This document shows, piece after piece, positions 8,845 to 16,838 of a stretch of 53,700 nucleotides of DNA (its first letter is position 1; each line of letters begins with the position of its first letter). Location: NCBI GenBank assembly GCA_030615505.1, contig JAUWZD010000017.1, positions 1 through 53,700 on the forward strand. The letters are read 5' to 3'. Origin of the DNA: Spirochaetales bacterium. GTDB taxonomy: Bacteria; Spirochaetota; Spirochaetia; SZUA-6; DRHE01. Both the position numbers and the translations under genes were made by a program. Below the pieces are notes generated by a model. The model did not search any database and had not been told where the DNA came from. It was given only the letters and a program-made list of their open reading frames with translations.

Positions 8845-8943
8845 AACTGCCTCCATATCTATACCTTACCATCAGGAATCCATACAGACAAGGTGGTTAT
8901 AAAGTTTTATGCAACACCCCTGTGCCGATCCGGCATAAGCCAT

Positions 8944-8973
8944 TTGGACATAGAATTAATAATATGGTATAAG
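8944..8973 (+). promoter_or_regulatory. Candidate promoter of the hrpA-like gene
   Basis: TTGGAC at 8944-8949 and TATAAG at 8968-8973 are 18 bases apart. The -10 box ends 5 bases before the ATG at 8979, and no ribosome-binding site lies between, so a leaderless mRNA is likely. Confidence 0.45.
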
Positions 8974-8978
8974 TATTT

Positions 8979-11450
8979 ATGCGCTCTTTAGATTTGCCAA
9001 TTTACAAACATAAAGACAGGATTCTGGATGCCCTGGTAGACAGTCAGGTTATTGTTGTCGAGAGCCCGACCGGTTCCGGAAAAACAACTCAGATTCCACA
9101 GATTCTGCTGGCCGCAGGATATGCAGACCCTCTCTCCATCGGCGTAACCCAGCCAAGAAGAATCGCAGCCGTATCAGTGGCACAATTTATAGCAAGTCAA
9201 ATGGGAAAGACCATTCCCGACACTGTGGGCTATAAAATGCGCTTTGAAGACCTTACCGATGAATCAACTCGGATAAAAATCATGACCGACGGCATCCTGC
9301 TCCAGGAGTTGAAAGGAGATAATACTCTCTCTAAATACGGTATCATCATGGTGGATGAAGCCCACGAGCGCAGCTTGAATATAGACTTTATTCTGGGGCT
9401 ATTAAAAAAGGTCTTAAGGCAAAGAGAAGATTTTAAGGTAGTCGTTTCTTCGGCAACAATCAATGCCGAAATCTTTTCTGAGTATTTTGATGAGTGTCCG
9501 ATCGTAAAAATCGATGCCCGGGCATACCCTATTGAGCTGCACTATACTCCCCCCCGGCCGGAGAACAATGAAGAAGAAATGCTCAATAAGATCGCTGAAA
9601 TCGTTCTCCGGGTACAGACAAAAGAGAAAGGGGATATACTGATTTTCCTTTCCGGTGAAGGGGTTATTAGGAACTGTATCAGGGTGTTGGAGACCCTGCC
9701 TATAAAAAAGAACCTGAAAATACTGCCTCTATATTCCCGCCTATCTACCGAAGAGCAGGAAAGAGTTTTTCTGGATTATCCTGGAAAATCCAAGGTCATC
9801 GTAGCTACTAATATTGCAGAGACCAGTGTCACTATCGACGGAGTGACCTGTATTATTGATCCCGGTTATGCAAAAATGAACTTTTACAATCCCAGGAATT
9901 TCACATCTTCGTTAATTGAGATACCCGTTTCCAGGGCCTCCTCTAATCAGAGAAGGGGAAGAGCCGGAAGGACCCAACCGGGATCCTGTTACAGATTATA
10001 TACTCGTAGAGATTATGAAATGAGATCTCTCTTTAGCCTGGAAGAGATTCACAGAACCGACCTGTCCGAGGTTGTTCTGCGCATGGCGGAGTTAGGCATA
10101 CAGGATTTTGAACGCTTCGATTTCCTCTCCTCACCGGGGGAGGAAGGAATTATCAGCGCCATAGATACATTAGGCCACCTGGATGCACTGAATGAACAGA
10201 GAGAATTAACCCCCATAGGAAGACAGATGATTCTCTTTCCCACTCTTCCCAGAATTTCACGTATGATCGTAGAGGCTGTTCAGAATTATCATAATGTTCT
10301 TGAAGAGGTGCTGATCGCAGCCGCTTTTCTTTCCACCAGGTCTCCCTTTCTACTTCCACCAGGTAAGGAACTGGAAGCGCGGAAGGCACATCACTCCTTC
10401 CGGGATCCCATGGGAGATTTTGTCTCCTATATAAAGCTGTATCGAAACTTCCAGAAGAGCAAAAACAGAGAAGAGTATTGCAAGCGAAACTACCTGGATT
10501 TGAGAACAATGAAGGAAATCTACAATATTAAGTGCCAGCTAGATGAGATTCTGGGGGAACAGGGAATTCCGCTCAGTTCGGGGGGCACCATAAAAGATTA
10601 TCTCTGCTCCATTGCCCGCGGCCTGATCCAATTCGTCTGCATAAAATCCGGCCGCGGCGTTTACAAAACCCTGACCGCAGGAAAGATTCAGATTCATCCG
10701 GGTTCGGTCATGTTTCGGGAAAACCCCCAGTATATCGTAGCCGGCGAAATCGTCAGAACCACTCGAATGTATGCCAGATCCGTTTCTCCTCTAAAGAAGG
10801 AGTGGCTTAAGCAAATTTCCCCCATCGTGTATAGCAATCTGGTGGAAAAGGGCGATAAAATCGTAAAAAGGGCCAGAAAGAGGGATTTTACAAATACAAT
10901 AAAAATCGGACAGCAAGTATTCAGAATCGATTTGGAAAAGGGTAATCGAAGAACTGTACAGCTGCCCTGGGGAAAGATTCGCCCCCTGATGGAAAAAACA
11001 GAGTGGGCGCTGCTGCCGAATTATAAAAACTTAAGGGGCAAAATCATCTTAGGTAACTATGAAATTTTAAACGGAATGAGGCTTAACTCCCTGCTGTACC
11101 TGGTACCAAAGATCGAGACTGAGAAAGGTATAATCAATCGAGTACCCATCTCCACCTTTAATCTCAGCTTAAATGGCGAGGAGCTTACAAAACAGATTGA
11201 TAATCTGCTCAGGCTGTGCAGGATCAAGAAGAAAAGCAAAATGCTTGGTTTTATCACACTTTACACAGACAGTATGGGAAATTACTGGTTTAAAGGGGTA
11301 AGGCATTTCCCCACCGCCCTTTCGGAGAGCCTTGCCAGTTTAGAAGCTTTAGCCGATGAGCCGGAGACGGAAAGAAATTTAAAAAATGCCGATCGTAAAC
11401 AGATCAACGCTCTTTATCGGAAACTGTCGAGTATGCTGGACCAACTTTAA
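8979..11450 (+). CDS. hrpA: DEAH-box ATP-dependent RNA helicase, HrpA-like
   Basis: 823 residues. Motif I is SPTGSGKTTQIPQ (about 28-40), motif II DEAH (about 126-129), motif III SSATI, motif V TNIAETSVTIDG and motif VI QRRGRAGRT, followed by winged-helix/HA2 and OB-fold regions typical of the DEAH/RHA group. E. coli HrpA is about 1300 residues; this one lacks the long C-terminal extension and has a different tail of about 200 residues (10850-11450). In other bacteria such helicases act on mRNA and on collided ribosomes. It is transcribed divergently from the ClpX-like gene. HrpB is an alternative name by length, but the sequence order fits HrpA better. Confidence 0.88.
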   Translation: MRSLDLPIYKHKDRILDALVDSQVIVVESPTGSGKTTQIPQILLAAGYADPLSIGVTQPRRIAAVSVAQFIASQMGKTIPDTVGYKMRFEDLTDESTRIKIMTDGILLQELKGDNTLSKYGIIMVDEAHERSLNIDFILGLLKKVLRQREDFKVVVSSATINAEIFSEYFDECPIVKIDARAYPIELHYTPPRPENNEEEMLNKIAEIVLRVQTKEKGDILIFLSGEGVIRNCIRVLETLPIKKNLKILPLYSRLSTEEQERVFLDYPGKSKVIVATNIAETSVTIDGVTCIIDPGYAKMNFYNPRNFTSSLIEIPVSRASSNQRRGRAGRTQPGSCYRLYTRRDYEMRSLFSLEEIHRTDLSEVVLRMAELGIQDFERFDFLSSPGEEGIISAIDTLGHLDALNEQRELTPIGRQMILFPTLPRISRMIVEAVQNYHNVLEEVLIAAAFLSTRSPFLLPPGKELEARKAHHSFRDPMGDFVSYIKLYRNFQKSKNREEYCKRNYLDLRTMKEIYNIKCQLDEILGEQGIPLSSGGTIKDYLCSIARGLIQFVCIKSGRGVYKTLTAGKIQIHPGSVMFRENPQYIVAGEIVRTTRMYARSVSPLKKEWLKQISPIVYSNLVEKGDKIVKRARKRDFTNTIKIGQQVFRIDLEKGNRRTVQLPWGKIRPLMEKTEWALLPNYKNLRGKIILGNYEILNGMRLNSLLYLVPKIETEKGIINRVPISTFNLSLNGEELTKQIDNLLRLCRIKKKSKMLGFITLYTDSMGNYWFKGVRHFPTALSESLASLEALADEPETERNLKNADRKQINALYRKLSSMLDQL

Positions 11451-11471
11451 AGCTTTACAGAAGGAATTGAT

Positions 11472-12104
11472 TTAACCTTGCACAAAACTTGCACTGCGCT
11501 CATCAACAATTATCTCATCTTTGCCTCGGACCGATTGTTTTACCATTCCCTGCTTCAGCAGACTTTGAATTATAACTTTAACATCCTTAGCTCTTATTCC
11601 CAGATGCGTTTCAACCCAATTCACGAAGCTGTCAAGGTTTACCCGCTTCCCCTTAAATGTTGAAATACCATGTTCTTCGGCGAACTTGACCAAACTATTC
11701 ATAATCTGATTCTGTCGGTTGGTTTGGGTCATGGCTTGTATAATAGAATTAGCCTTTCTCAATCTCTCTGCCATCATCCTGATAATCTTTTTGGCAAAAT
11801 CCGGATTTGTCCCGATTATCGATTCAAAAAGTTTCTCATTCATCACTAAAACCTTGGTGGCCACAGTGGCGATTGCCGAAGCGGACCGGGGTTTCTTCTC
11901 TATAATAGCCATTTCACCAAAGATATCTCCCTTATGAAAGACGATCAGGGTTTTGGATGCTGTTGAAGATGTGCGCTTGCGGATTTCCACCTCCCCCTGA
12001 ATGATTATAAACATCTCCATACCCGGGTCTCCCTCTTCGAATATAACCTTCCCAGGGGAATAAGAGGTTACATATTTTTCGTAAACACCTCTGTTAATTC
12101 TCAT
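11472..12104 (-). CDS. CRP/FNR-like cyclic-nucleotide-binding regulator
   Basis: 210 residues. A cyclic nucleotide-binding beta-barrel occupies about 15-125, with GDIFGEMAIIEKKPRSASA containing the Glu and Arg that contact cAMP or cGMP. A long helix (about 110-140) follows, then a C-terminal domain of about 70 residues that is probably winged-helix and DNA-binding, although I could not see a classical HTH motif. It is the last gene of the minus-strand run sigma factor-aroA-aroB-this gene, 9 bases after aroB. The signal could be cAMP or cyclic di-GMP; the sequence does not decide. Confidence 0.8.
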   Translation of the reverse strand: MRINRGVYEKYVTSYSPGKVIFEEGDPGMEMFIIIQGEVEIRKRTSSTASKTLIVFHKGDIFGEMAIIEKKPRSASAIATVATKVLVMNEKLFESIIGTNPDFAKKIIRMMAERLRKANSIIQAMTQTNRQNQIMNSLVKFAEEHGISTFKGKRVNLDSFVNWVETHLGIRAKDVKVIIQSLLKQGMVKQSVRGKDEIIVDERSASFVQG

Positions 12105-12113
12105 AACTCACCC

Positions 12114-13142
12114 CTAAGATAAGATCGCTCTGATTTGCCCATCCTCGATATGCTCTAAAAAAGTATCGCAGATTCCTCTCTGAATTACCAGGCGCATCAT
12201 CCCTCCCCTTTTTTTCTTATCAGCATGCATGGCCTGAATGAGCTCGGAAGCGGATATAGATCCTCCGGTCTCAAGCCGGTATTCATAATCAGAGAGAATT
12301 TTCTTAACTGAGTGAGCATAGCCTTTCTCAGTAACTCCGATCCTTTCTCCCAGCTCCACAGCTTTGGCCAGACCCCAGGCCACTGCTTCTCCGTGATTCC
12401 AGTGCTTAAATCCGCTTACAGCTTCAAGGGCATGGGCAAATGTATGTCCTAAATTGAGAATCGCCCGTTTTCCTGCTTCTCTAAAGTCTTGCTCCACAAC
12501 TCTTCCTTTGACAATAATACAACGGTGAATAATTTCTTTTAAGATCTGCGGCTGCCTGTCCATAATTTCATGTATCTTTTCAGAGAGCAGGTTAAACAGA
12601 TCGGCATCGCCGATCATGGCAGTTTTTATAGCTTCAGCCAGGCCTGCTTTGTATTCCCTGAAGGGAAGGGATTTTATAGCCTTTATGAAGAGACAGATTT
12701 CCTCAGCAGGGTAAAATGTTCCTGCCATGTTTTTATAGCTATTTATATTAATACCGGTCTTCCCTCCGATGGCGGCATCCACCATGGCCAGCAAGCTGGT
12801 CGGAATCAGCACTAAACGGCATCCGCGCATGTAGATTGATGCGCTGAAGGAGGCAAGGTCACAGATAACACCGCCTCCTACTCCTATGATGACTCCATCT
12901 CTTCCAAGTCCCGAATGAACAGCCTTACGGATGATTTTTTCCACGCTCTGCCAGCACTTGCTACTCTCCCCGGGATTCAGCACTACAGGATTAGAGGTAT
13001 CTTTACCAAACAGGGAATATGTGTTCAGGTCAAAAACTGTAACTGTGTCCTTTCGGCTCGTCATATCTGAAAGCTTTACACTATCTTCAAATCGAATAAA
13101 TGATTTACAAGCACCGAATGTAAACTCAAGCGGCTCCATCAT
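12114..13142 (-). CDS. aroB: 3-dehydroquinate synthase
   Basis: Second step of the shikimate pathway: DAHP to 3-dehydroquinate, NAD- and metal-dependent. The 342 residues fit the family. Motifs visible are VGGGVICDLASFSASIYMRG, PTSLLAMVDAAIGGKTGIN, AEAIKTAMIGD, LNLGHTFAHALE and HGEAVAWG, carrying the zinc-ligand Glu and the two His residues, and ADKKKRGG. The start overlaps the end of aroA by four bases (ATGA), so the two are translationally coupled. Confidence 0.95.
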   Translation of the reverse strand: MMEPLEFTFGACKSFIRFEDSVKLSDMTSRKDTVTVFDLNTYSLFGKDTSNPVVLNPGESSKCWQSVEKIIRKAVHSGLGRDGVIIGVGGGVICDLASFSASIYMRGCRLVLIPTSLLAMVDAAIGGKTGININSYKNMAGTFYPAEEICLFIKAIKSLPFREYKAGLAEAIKTAMIGDADLFNLLSEKIHEIMDRQPQILKEIIHRCIIVKGRVVEQDFREAGKRAILNLGHTFAHALEAVSGFKHWNHGEAVAWGLAKAVELGERIGVTEKGYAHSVKKILSDYEYRLETGGSISASELIQAMHADKKKRGGMMRLVIQRGICDTFLEHIEDGQIRAILS

Positions 13143-14446
13143 TCTACCTTTCCGCCCAGATTTCTAAAATAATCCAGGAAATTTGGAAAGGAAACTGAAG
13201 CTGCCTCAAATCCATGTACTTCCACTTTATCCCTGACTCCCGCGCTCAAAACAGCCGCGGCCATGGCGATTCTATGATCCCCTTCAGAATTAATTACACC
13301 ACCTGAGAGTAACTGCGGCCCTTCCAGAGAAAAGCCGTCATTATGCACTGTAACGCTCCCACCCAAAGCGCTAATAAATCGTGAGACGGCTTCAATCCTG
13401 TCACTCTCCTTATGTCTTAGCTCCTTAGCACCCCTGACCTCTGTACAGCCCTGAGCAAAAGCTGCTAAAACAGCAATCAGGGGAATTTCATCAATCAGGA
13501 ATGGCACTTCGGACCCCTTAATGGAAACTCCATGAAGAGTATCCGGCTTAATGTGTATGCTTCCGATCGGTTCGTTTCCAGAGCTGGATTCCTCAACGAT
13601 CTCTATCCGAGCTCCCATCCTTCGAAGAACTTCATAAAAACCCATGCGGGTGGGGTTAATACCGCAATTGTATACTGTAATCTCCCGGCCTGAAATTAGA
13701 GCAGCCGTTATGAAGAAAGCGGCTGAAGAAGGATCTCCGGGAATCTTAACATCAAAAGCCGGAATACGGCTTACCGGCTCAAGAATCAGGCAATCCTCCT
13801 CTGTACTTATGGGGAGCTGCAGGTAATTAAATAACTTTTCCGTATGATCCCGGGAATTAAGACAGCCTCTAAGAACTGTTTTTCCAGTGCTTCTCAGTGC
13901 GGCAAACAGAATAGCGCTTTTAACCTGGGCGCTGGGTATGGTGAGCTCATAGTCTATGGGAGACAATGAGCCGTCACCCGGCAAGAACGAAAGAGGGGCA
14001 TATTCCCCTGAAGCCCGGCCTGCAATGGCTGCCCCCATGCGCCTCAAAGGCTCCACTACCCTCAGCATGGGCCTGGACATCAAGGATCTGTCCCCAACCA
14101 TAACCGTATAAATCGGAAGCCCCGCTAAAAGACCGGCCAGCAGGCGTAGTGTTGTCCCTGAGTTCCCTGCATCGAGGGGAGCTTCCGGCTCTCGGAATCC
14201 CGTAAGCCCTAAACCCTCGATCCTTAAATTCCTATTCTTCCTTTCTCCTGTTTCGGATATGGAAACCCCCAGGGAACTCAAGCACCTCCGCGTTACCAGG
14301 CAGTCTCCTGTATTGAGAGAATTTCGCACTAAACATGCCCCATCAGAAACTGCACCGAGCATAAGAGCTCTATGGGTTAAAGATTTATCCGGTGGGGGGT
14401 TGAGTTCTCCCCCAATTCCATTGGGAGCATAAAAAACGGCTTTCAT
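13139..14446 (-). CDS. aroA: 3-phosphoshikimate 1-carboxyvinyltransferase (EPSP synthase)
   Basis: Transfers enolpyruvyl from PEP to shikimate 3-phosphate. 435 residues, normal length. Motifs are PPDKSLTHRALML, LDAGNSGTTLRLLAG, SRPMLRVVEPLRRMGA, IPSAQVKSAILFAAL, LIDEIPLIAVLAAFAQG and LRHKESDRI. It lies 3 bases after the sigma factor gene and overlaps aroB by 4 bases. Confidence 0.95.
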   Translation of the reverse strand: MKAVFYAPNGIGGELNPPPDKSLTHRALMLGAVSDGACLVRNSLNTGDCLVTRRCLSSLGVSISETGERKNRNLRIEGLGLTGFREPEAPLDAGNSGTTLRLLAGLLAGLPIYTVMVGDRSLMSRPMLRVVEPLRRMGAAIAGRASGEYAPLSFLPGDGSLSPIDYELTIPSAQVKSAILFAALRSTGKTVLRGCLNSRDHTEKLFNYLQLPISTEEDCLILEPVSRIPAFDVKIPGDPSSAAFFITAALISGREITVYNCGINPTRMGFYEVLRRMGARIEIVEESSSGNEPIGSIHIKPDTLHGVSIKGSEVPFLIDEIPLIAVLAAFAQGCTEVRGAKELRHKESDRIEAVSRFISALGGSVTVHNDGFSLEGPQLLSGGVINSEGDHRIAMAAAVLSAGVRDKVEVHGFEAASVSFPNFLDYFRNLGGKVE

Positions 14447-14449
14447 CGG

Positions 14450-15424
14450 CTAATTATAATCGATAAAATCCCTTAACTCTTTTACAAGTTTAAAATTCCT
14501 GAGTTTGGAAATTGCCTTTTCCTGAATCTGCCGCACGCGTTCACGGGTAATGCCTAAGGTTTTTCCGGTTTCTTCAAGGGTGCAGGGGCCTCTGCAGGTC
14601 AGTCCGAAACGGAGTTTAATGATTTTCATCTCTCTCTTATTTAATTTATTTAACACACGCTCGAGGGTATCCTGCAGCGTCATGATAAATACAGCCTCAA
14701 AAGGCTCTCCGGTTAAATCATCCTTGATCAGATCGGAGAGTTTGGTGACATTCTCATCATCAACAGATGAATCTAAAGATGCGGTCTCCTGAGAGAGCTT
14801 TAATATTTCTTTAATTTTAGAAGGCTGTAGATTCATATATCTGGCAAGCTCCTCACTTGAAGGATCCCGTCCCAATTCCTGAGTGAGATGCTTGGCTACG
14901 AAATAGCATTTTTTAATTGTATTAAGCATGTGAATCGGAATGCGAATCACCCGGCCCTTATCGGCTAAGGATTTTATAATAGCCTGTCTAATCCACCAGG
15001 TCCCATAGGTCGTAAATCGGCATCCTCGTTTGTAGTCGAATCTCTCCACCGCTTCAATCAATCCTATATTTCCCTCATCAATAAGATCGAGGAGTGAAAG
15101 ACCCCTATACTGGTATTTTTTAGCAATAGATACAACCAGTCTTAAATTGGCGTTAATCATTCTGTTTTTCAACATTTTTAGCTTTTGTTCACTTTTTCTC
15201 TTTCGCTCCAGGCAGGCACGCCTGGTTGAGCCGTCTCTCTTTATTTCCTCCTTTAGCATTTCAAGCTCCTTCCGGATGGCATCGATACCTGCGCCGATTT
15301 CCTGCTCGTCCTTAAGGCTTAAGAGCGGGTACATGGATATCTGTTTAAGATAAAGAGCAAGAGGGTCTGTGTCTGAGTCCTGTCTCTTTTGTTTTTCCGT
15401 ATTTCCCTGCACTTTTAAATGCAT
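14450..15424 (-). CDS. Sigma-70 family factor, primary-like without region 1.1
   Basis: 324 residues with regions 1.2 (DPLALYLKQI), 2 (NLRLVVSIAKKYQYRGLSLL, DEGNIGLIEAVERFDYKRG, TYGTWWIRQAI), 3 (SSEELARYMNL) and 4 (LNKREMKIIKLRFGL, LEETGKTLGITRERVRQIQ). The N-terminal region 1.1 of housekeeping RpoD is missing and the protein is short, so this looks like a group 2 (RpoS-like) factor. It heads the sigma-aroA-aroB-CRP run. The genome would need a separate rpoD. The start ATG has no obvious Shine-Dalgarno sequence. Confidence 0.85.
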   Translation of the reverse strand: MHLKVQGNTEKQKRQDSDTDPLALYLKQISMYPLLSLKDEQEIGAGIDAIRKELEMLKEEIKRDGSTRRACLERKRKSEQKLKMLKNRMINANLRLVVSIAKKYQYRGLSLLDLIDEGNIGLIEAVERFDYKRGCRFTTYGTWWIRQAIIKSLADKGRVIRIPIHMLNTIKKCYFVAKHLTQELGRDPSSEELARYMNLQPSKIKEILKLSQETASLDSSVDDENVTKLSDLIKDDLTGEPFEAVFIMTLQDTLERVLNKLNKREMKIIKLRFGLTCRGPCTLEETGKTLGITRERVRQIQEKAISKLRNFKLVKELRDFIDYN

Positions 15425-15543
15425 ATGATAATTTATACAATGAGCAGGTTTCTATCCTACTCATACCCTTCTTAAAAAATAGACCTTTATATACTAAAAA
15501 ACTACAAAAATACTTATAGATCATGTAAACAAAATACAATTTT

Positions 15544-16311
15544 TTAGCCTCGGGGGGCATTATAGGGATCAACCGGTTTGCCATCATGATATACTAAAAA
15601 CAAGAGCTGTGGTATGCCCTCATGAACGTTCATTCCCAGGCGAGCGATTTCAGTTCCTTTCTTAACGGATTCTCCTACTTTAACTAAAGTCTCTTCATTC
15701 CCCGCATAAACATAAATATAATTATTCTTCGATTCAACGAACACAACCCGGCCAAAACCTCGATAGGGCCCCACCCAAACAACATGACCGGATGAAACAG
15801 AAACAACTTTATCCCCCTTGTTTCCATGAATTATTATTCCGGTGACCTTTCCTTTAAGGCTTTTCCTTTGCCCTGGATGAGGCCATATCAGAACATTCTT
15901 CTGTTCAGTAGAATATATGGATGGGGAGCTGACTATATTCTGTTCTTCAGGCAATGCAATGCTGCCAGGGATATAGAGCTTCTTCCCCACATAGAGCCTG
16001 GTAGAATCCATAATATTGTTAATCTTAATAAGATTATCCAGATCCACATCGTAACGCCTGGAAATGCTGTAAAGAGTGTCACCCTTTTGCACTGTATATA
16101 GAGATGGAATCCTGATCTCAGTTCCTTCTTTAAGTTGAGAGGGATCTTTTATCCCGTTGTAGGTCTTCAATATATCAACAGAAATATAATACTTCCTTGA
16201 GATTTTGTAGAGGGTATCACCCCTTTTCAAGGTATATATCTGCTCGTTTGCGAATAGATTGCCACCCACCAGGATCAACAGTAATGATAGTAGTCTTATA
16301 TATCGTGACAT
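15544..16311 (-). CDS. Secreted protein with two LysM domains and a degenerate M23 peptidase domain
   Basis: I place the start at the ATG at 16311, where a signal peptide begins (MSRYIRLLSLLLILVGG, then NLFA-NEQ). Two LysM repeats follow, each with a GDTLY-x-IS core (IYTLKRGDTLYKISRKY and LYTVQKGDTLYSISRRY), and then an M23/LytM-type beta domain. The zinc ligands of active M23 enzymes (H-x3-D and H-x-H) are not apparent: the first site reads HGNKGD, and the H-x-H position reads QLLFLVYHDG. This suggests an EnvC/NlpD-like regulator of cell-wall amidases bound to peptidoglycan, rather than an endopeptidase. Confidence 0.85.
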   Translation of the reverse strand: MSRYIRLLSLLLILVGGNLFANEQIYTLKRGDTLYKISRKYYISVDILKTYNGIKDPSQLKEGTEIRIPSLYTVQKGDTLYSISRRYDVDLDNLIKINNIMDSTRLYVGKKLYIPGSIALPEEQNIVSSPSIYSTEQKNVLIWPHPGQRKSLKGKVTGIIIHGNKGDKVVSVSSGHVVWVGPYRGFGRVVFVESKNNYIYVYAGNEETLVKVGESVKKGTEIARLGMNVHEGIPQLLFLVYHDGKPVDPYNAPRG

Positions 16312-16414
16312 TTGCCTAAAATAAGCTTCGGCCTCACACTCTATAAACTGAAATTGCAAGCTTTATTACTCATAGTGAATATTAGGATGGAATAGAATTG
16401 TGATGATTAATACC

Positions 16415-16487
16415 TCGGGCTGGGGAGATTTGAACTCCCGGCCTCTCGGTCCCGAACCGAGCGCGCTAACCACTGCGCCACAGCCCG
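16415..16487 (-). tRNA. tRNA-Pro (anticodon CGG)
   Basis: The cloverleaf reads on the minus strand. Acceptor CGGGCTG pairs with CAGCCCG, discriminator A. The anticodon stem CTCGG/CCGAG encloses loop TTCGGGA with anticodon CGG, and the T loop is TTCAAAT. 73 nt; CCA is not encoded. It follows the tRNA-Asp terminator hairpin by only about 20 bases. Confidence 0.93.
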
Positions 16488-16508
16488 ATCTTAGATCCCT
16501 GCAAGGGG

Positions 16509-16535
16509 TAAAAAAACCCCCAAACGGGGGTTTTT
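16509..16535 (-). terminator. Symmetric rho-independent terminator between two tRNA genes
   Basis: AAAAACCCCC-AAAC-GGGGGTTTTT forms a perfect 5-GC-pair stem with a T-run on either strand. On the minus strand it closes the tRNA-Asp transcript, yet it lies just before tRNA-Pro with little room for a separate promoter. Confidence 0.75.
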
Positions 16536-16536
16536 A

Positions 16537-16610
16537 CGGGAGCGACGGGACTTGAACCCGCGATCTCCGGCTTGACAGGCCGGCGCGATAACCTGCTTCG
16601 CCACGCCCCC
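16537..16610 (-). tRNA. tRNA-Asp (anticodon GTC)
   Basis: Acceptor GGGGGCG pairs with CGCTCCC (one G-T pair), discriminator G. The anticodon stem CCGGC/GCCGG encloses loop CTGTCAA with GTC, and the T loop is TTCAAGT. 74 nt without encoded CCA. G73 is the expected identity base for tRNA-Asp. Confidence 0.94.
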
Positions 16611-16636
16611 TTATTACGCTGTATACATTTCACGGT

Positions 16637-16665
16637 ACTATACGTATCAAATACTGAAGTGTCAA
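16637..16665 (-). promoter_or_regulatory. Strong sigma-70 promoter of tRNA-Asp
   Basis: On the minus strand TTGACA (16665-16660) and TATAGT (16642-16637) are separated by exactly 17 bases, 26 bases before the tRNA 5' end. A second, plus-strand TTGACA lies at 16674-16679, so a divergent promoter for the parvulin gene may sit back to back with it. Confidence 0.8.
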
Positions 16666-16718
16666 GACCCTGATTGACATTCCTGCAGGTTCGATGTTAA
16701 GGTTTCACCGTTAGGCAT

Positions 16719-16796
16719 CCGCTCCGAATGAGCGGGTCAGCTTGAAATAAACTTAAAATTAGAATACTTCCATTGCGGTCGAAGGCTGCAATGGAA
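16719..16796 (+). promoter_or_regulatory. Two inverted repeats in the leader of the parvulin gene
   Basis: Stem 1 is CCGCTC-CGAAT-GAGCGG (16719-16735). Stem 2 is TTCCATTGC with an 11-base loop and GCAATGGAA (16768-16796). Neither is followed by a T-run, so they are not ordinary terminators. They lie 43-120 bases before the start codon and could be RNA structures or protein-binding sites. Confidence 0.45.
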
Positions 16797-16838
16797 TCCG
16801 ATTGTAATGTTTAAGTAATATTGCATAAAGGATGTTCA

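Noticed and set aside
15345-15587. Minus-strand frame of 80 codons between the sigma factor and LysM genes
   Set aside because: It overlaps the known ends of both genes in another frame and shows no motif.
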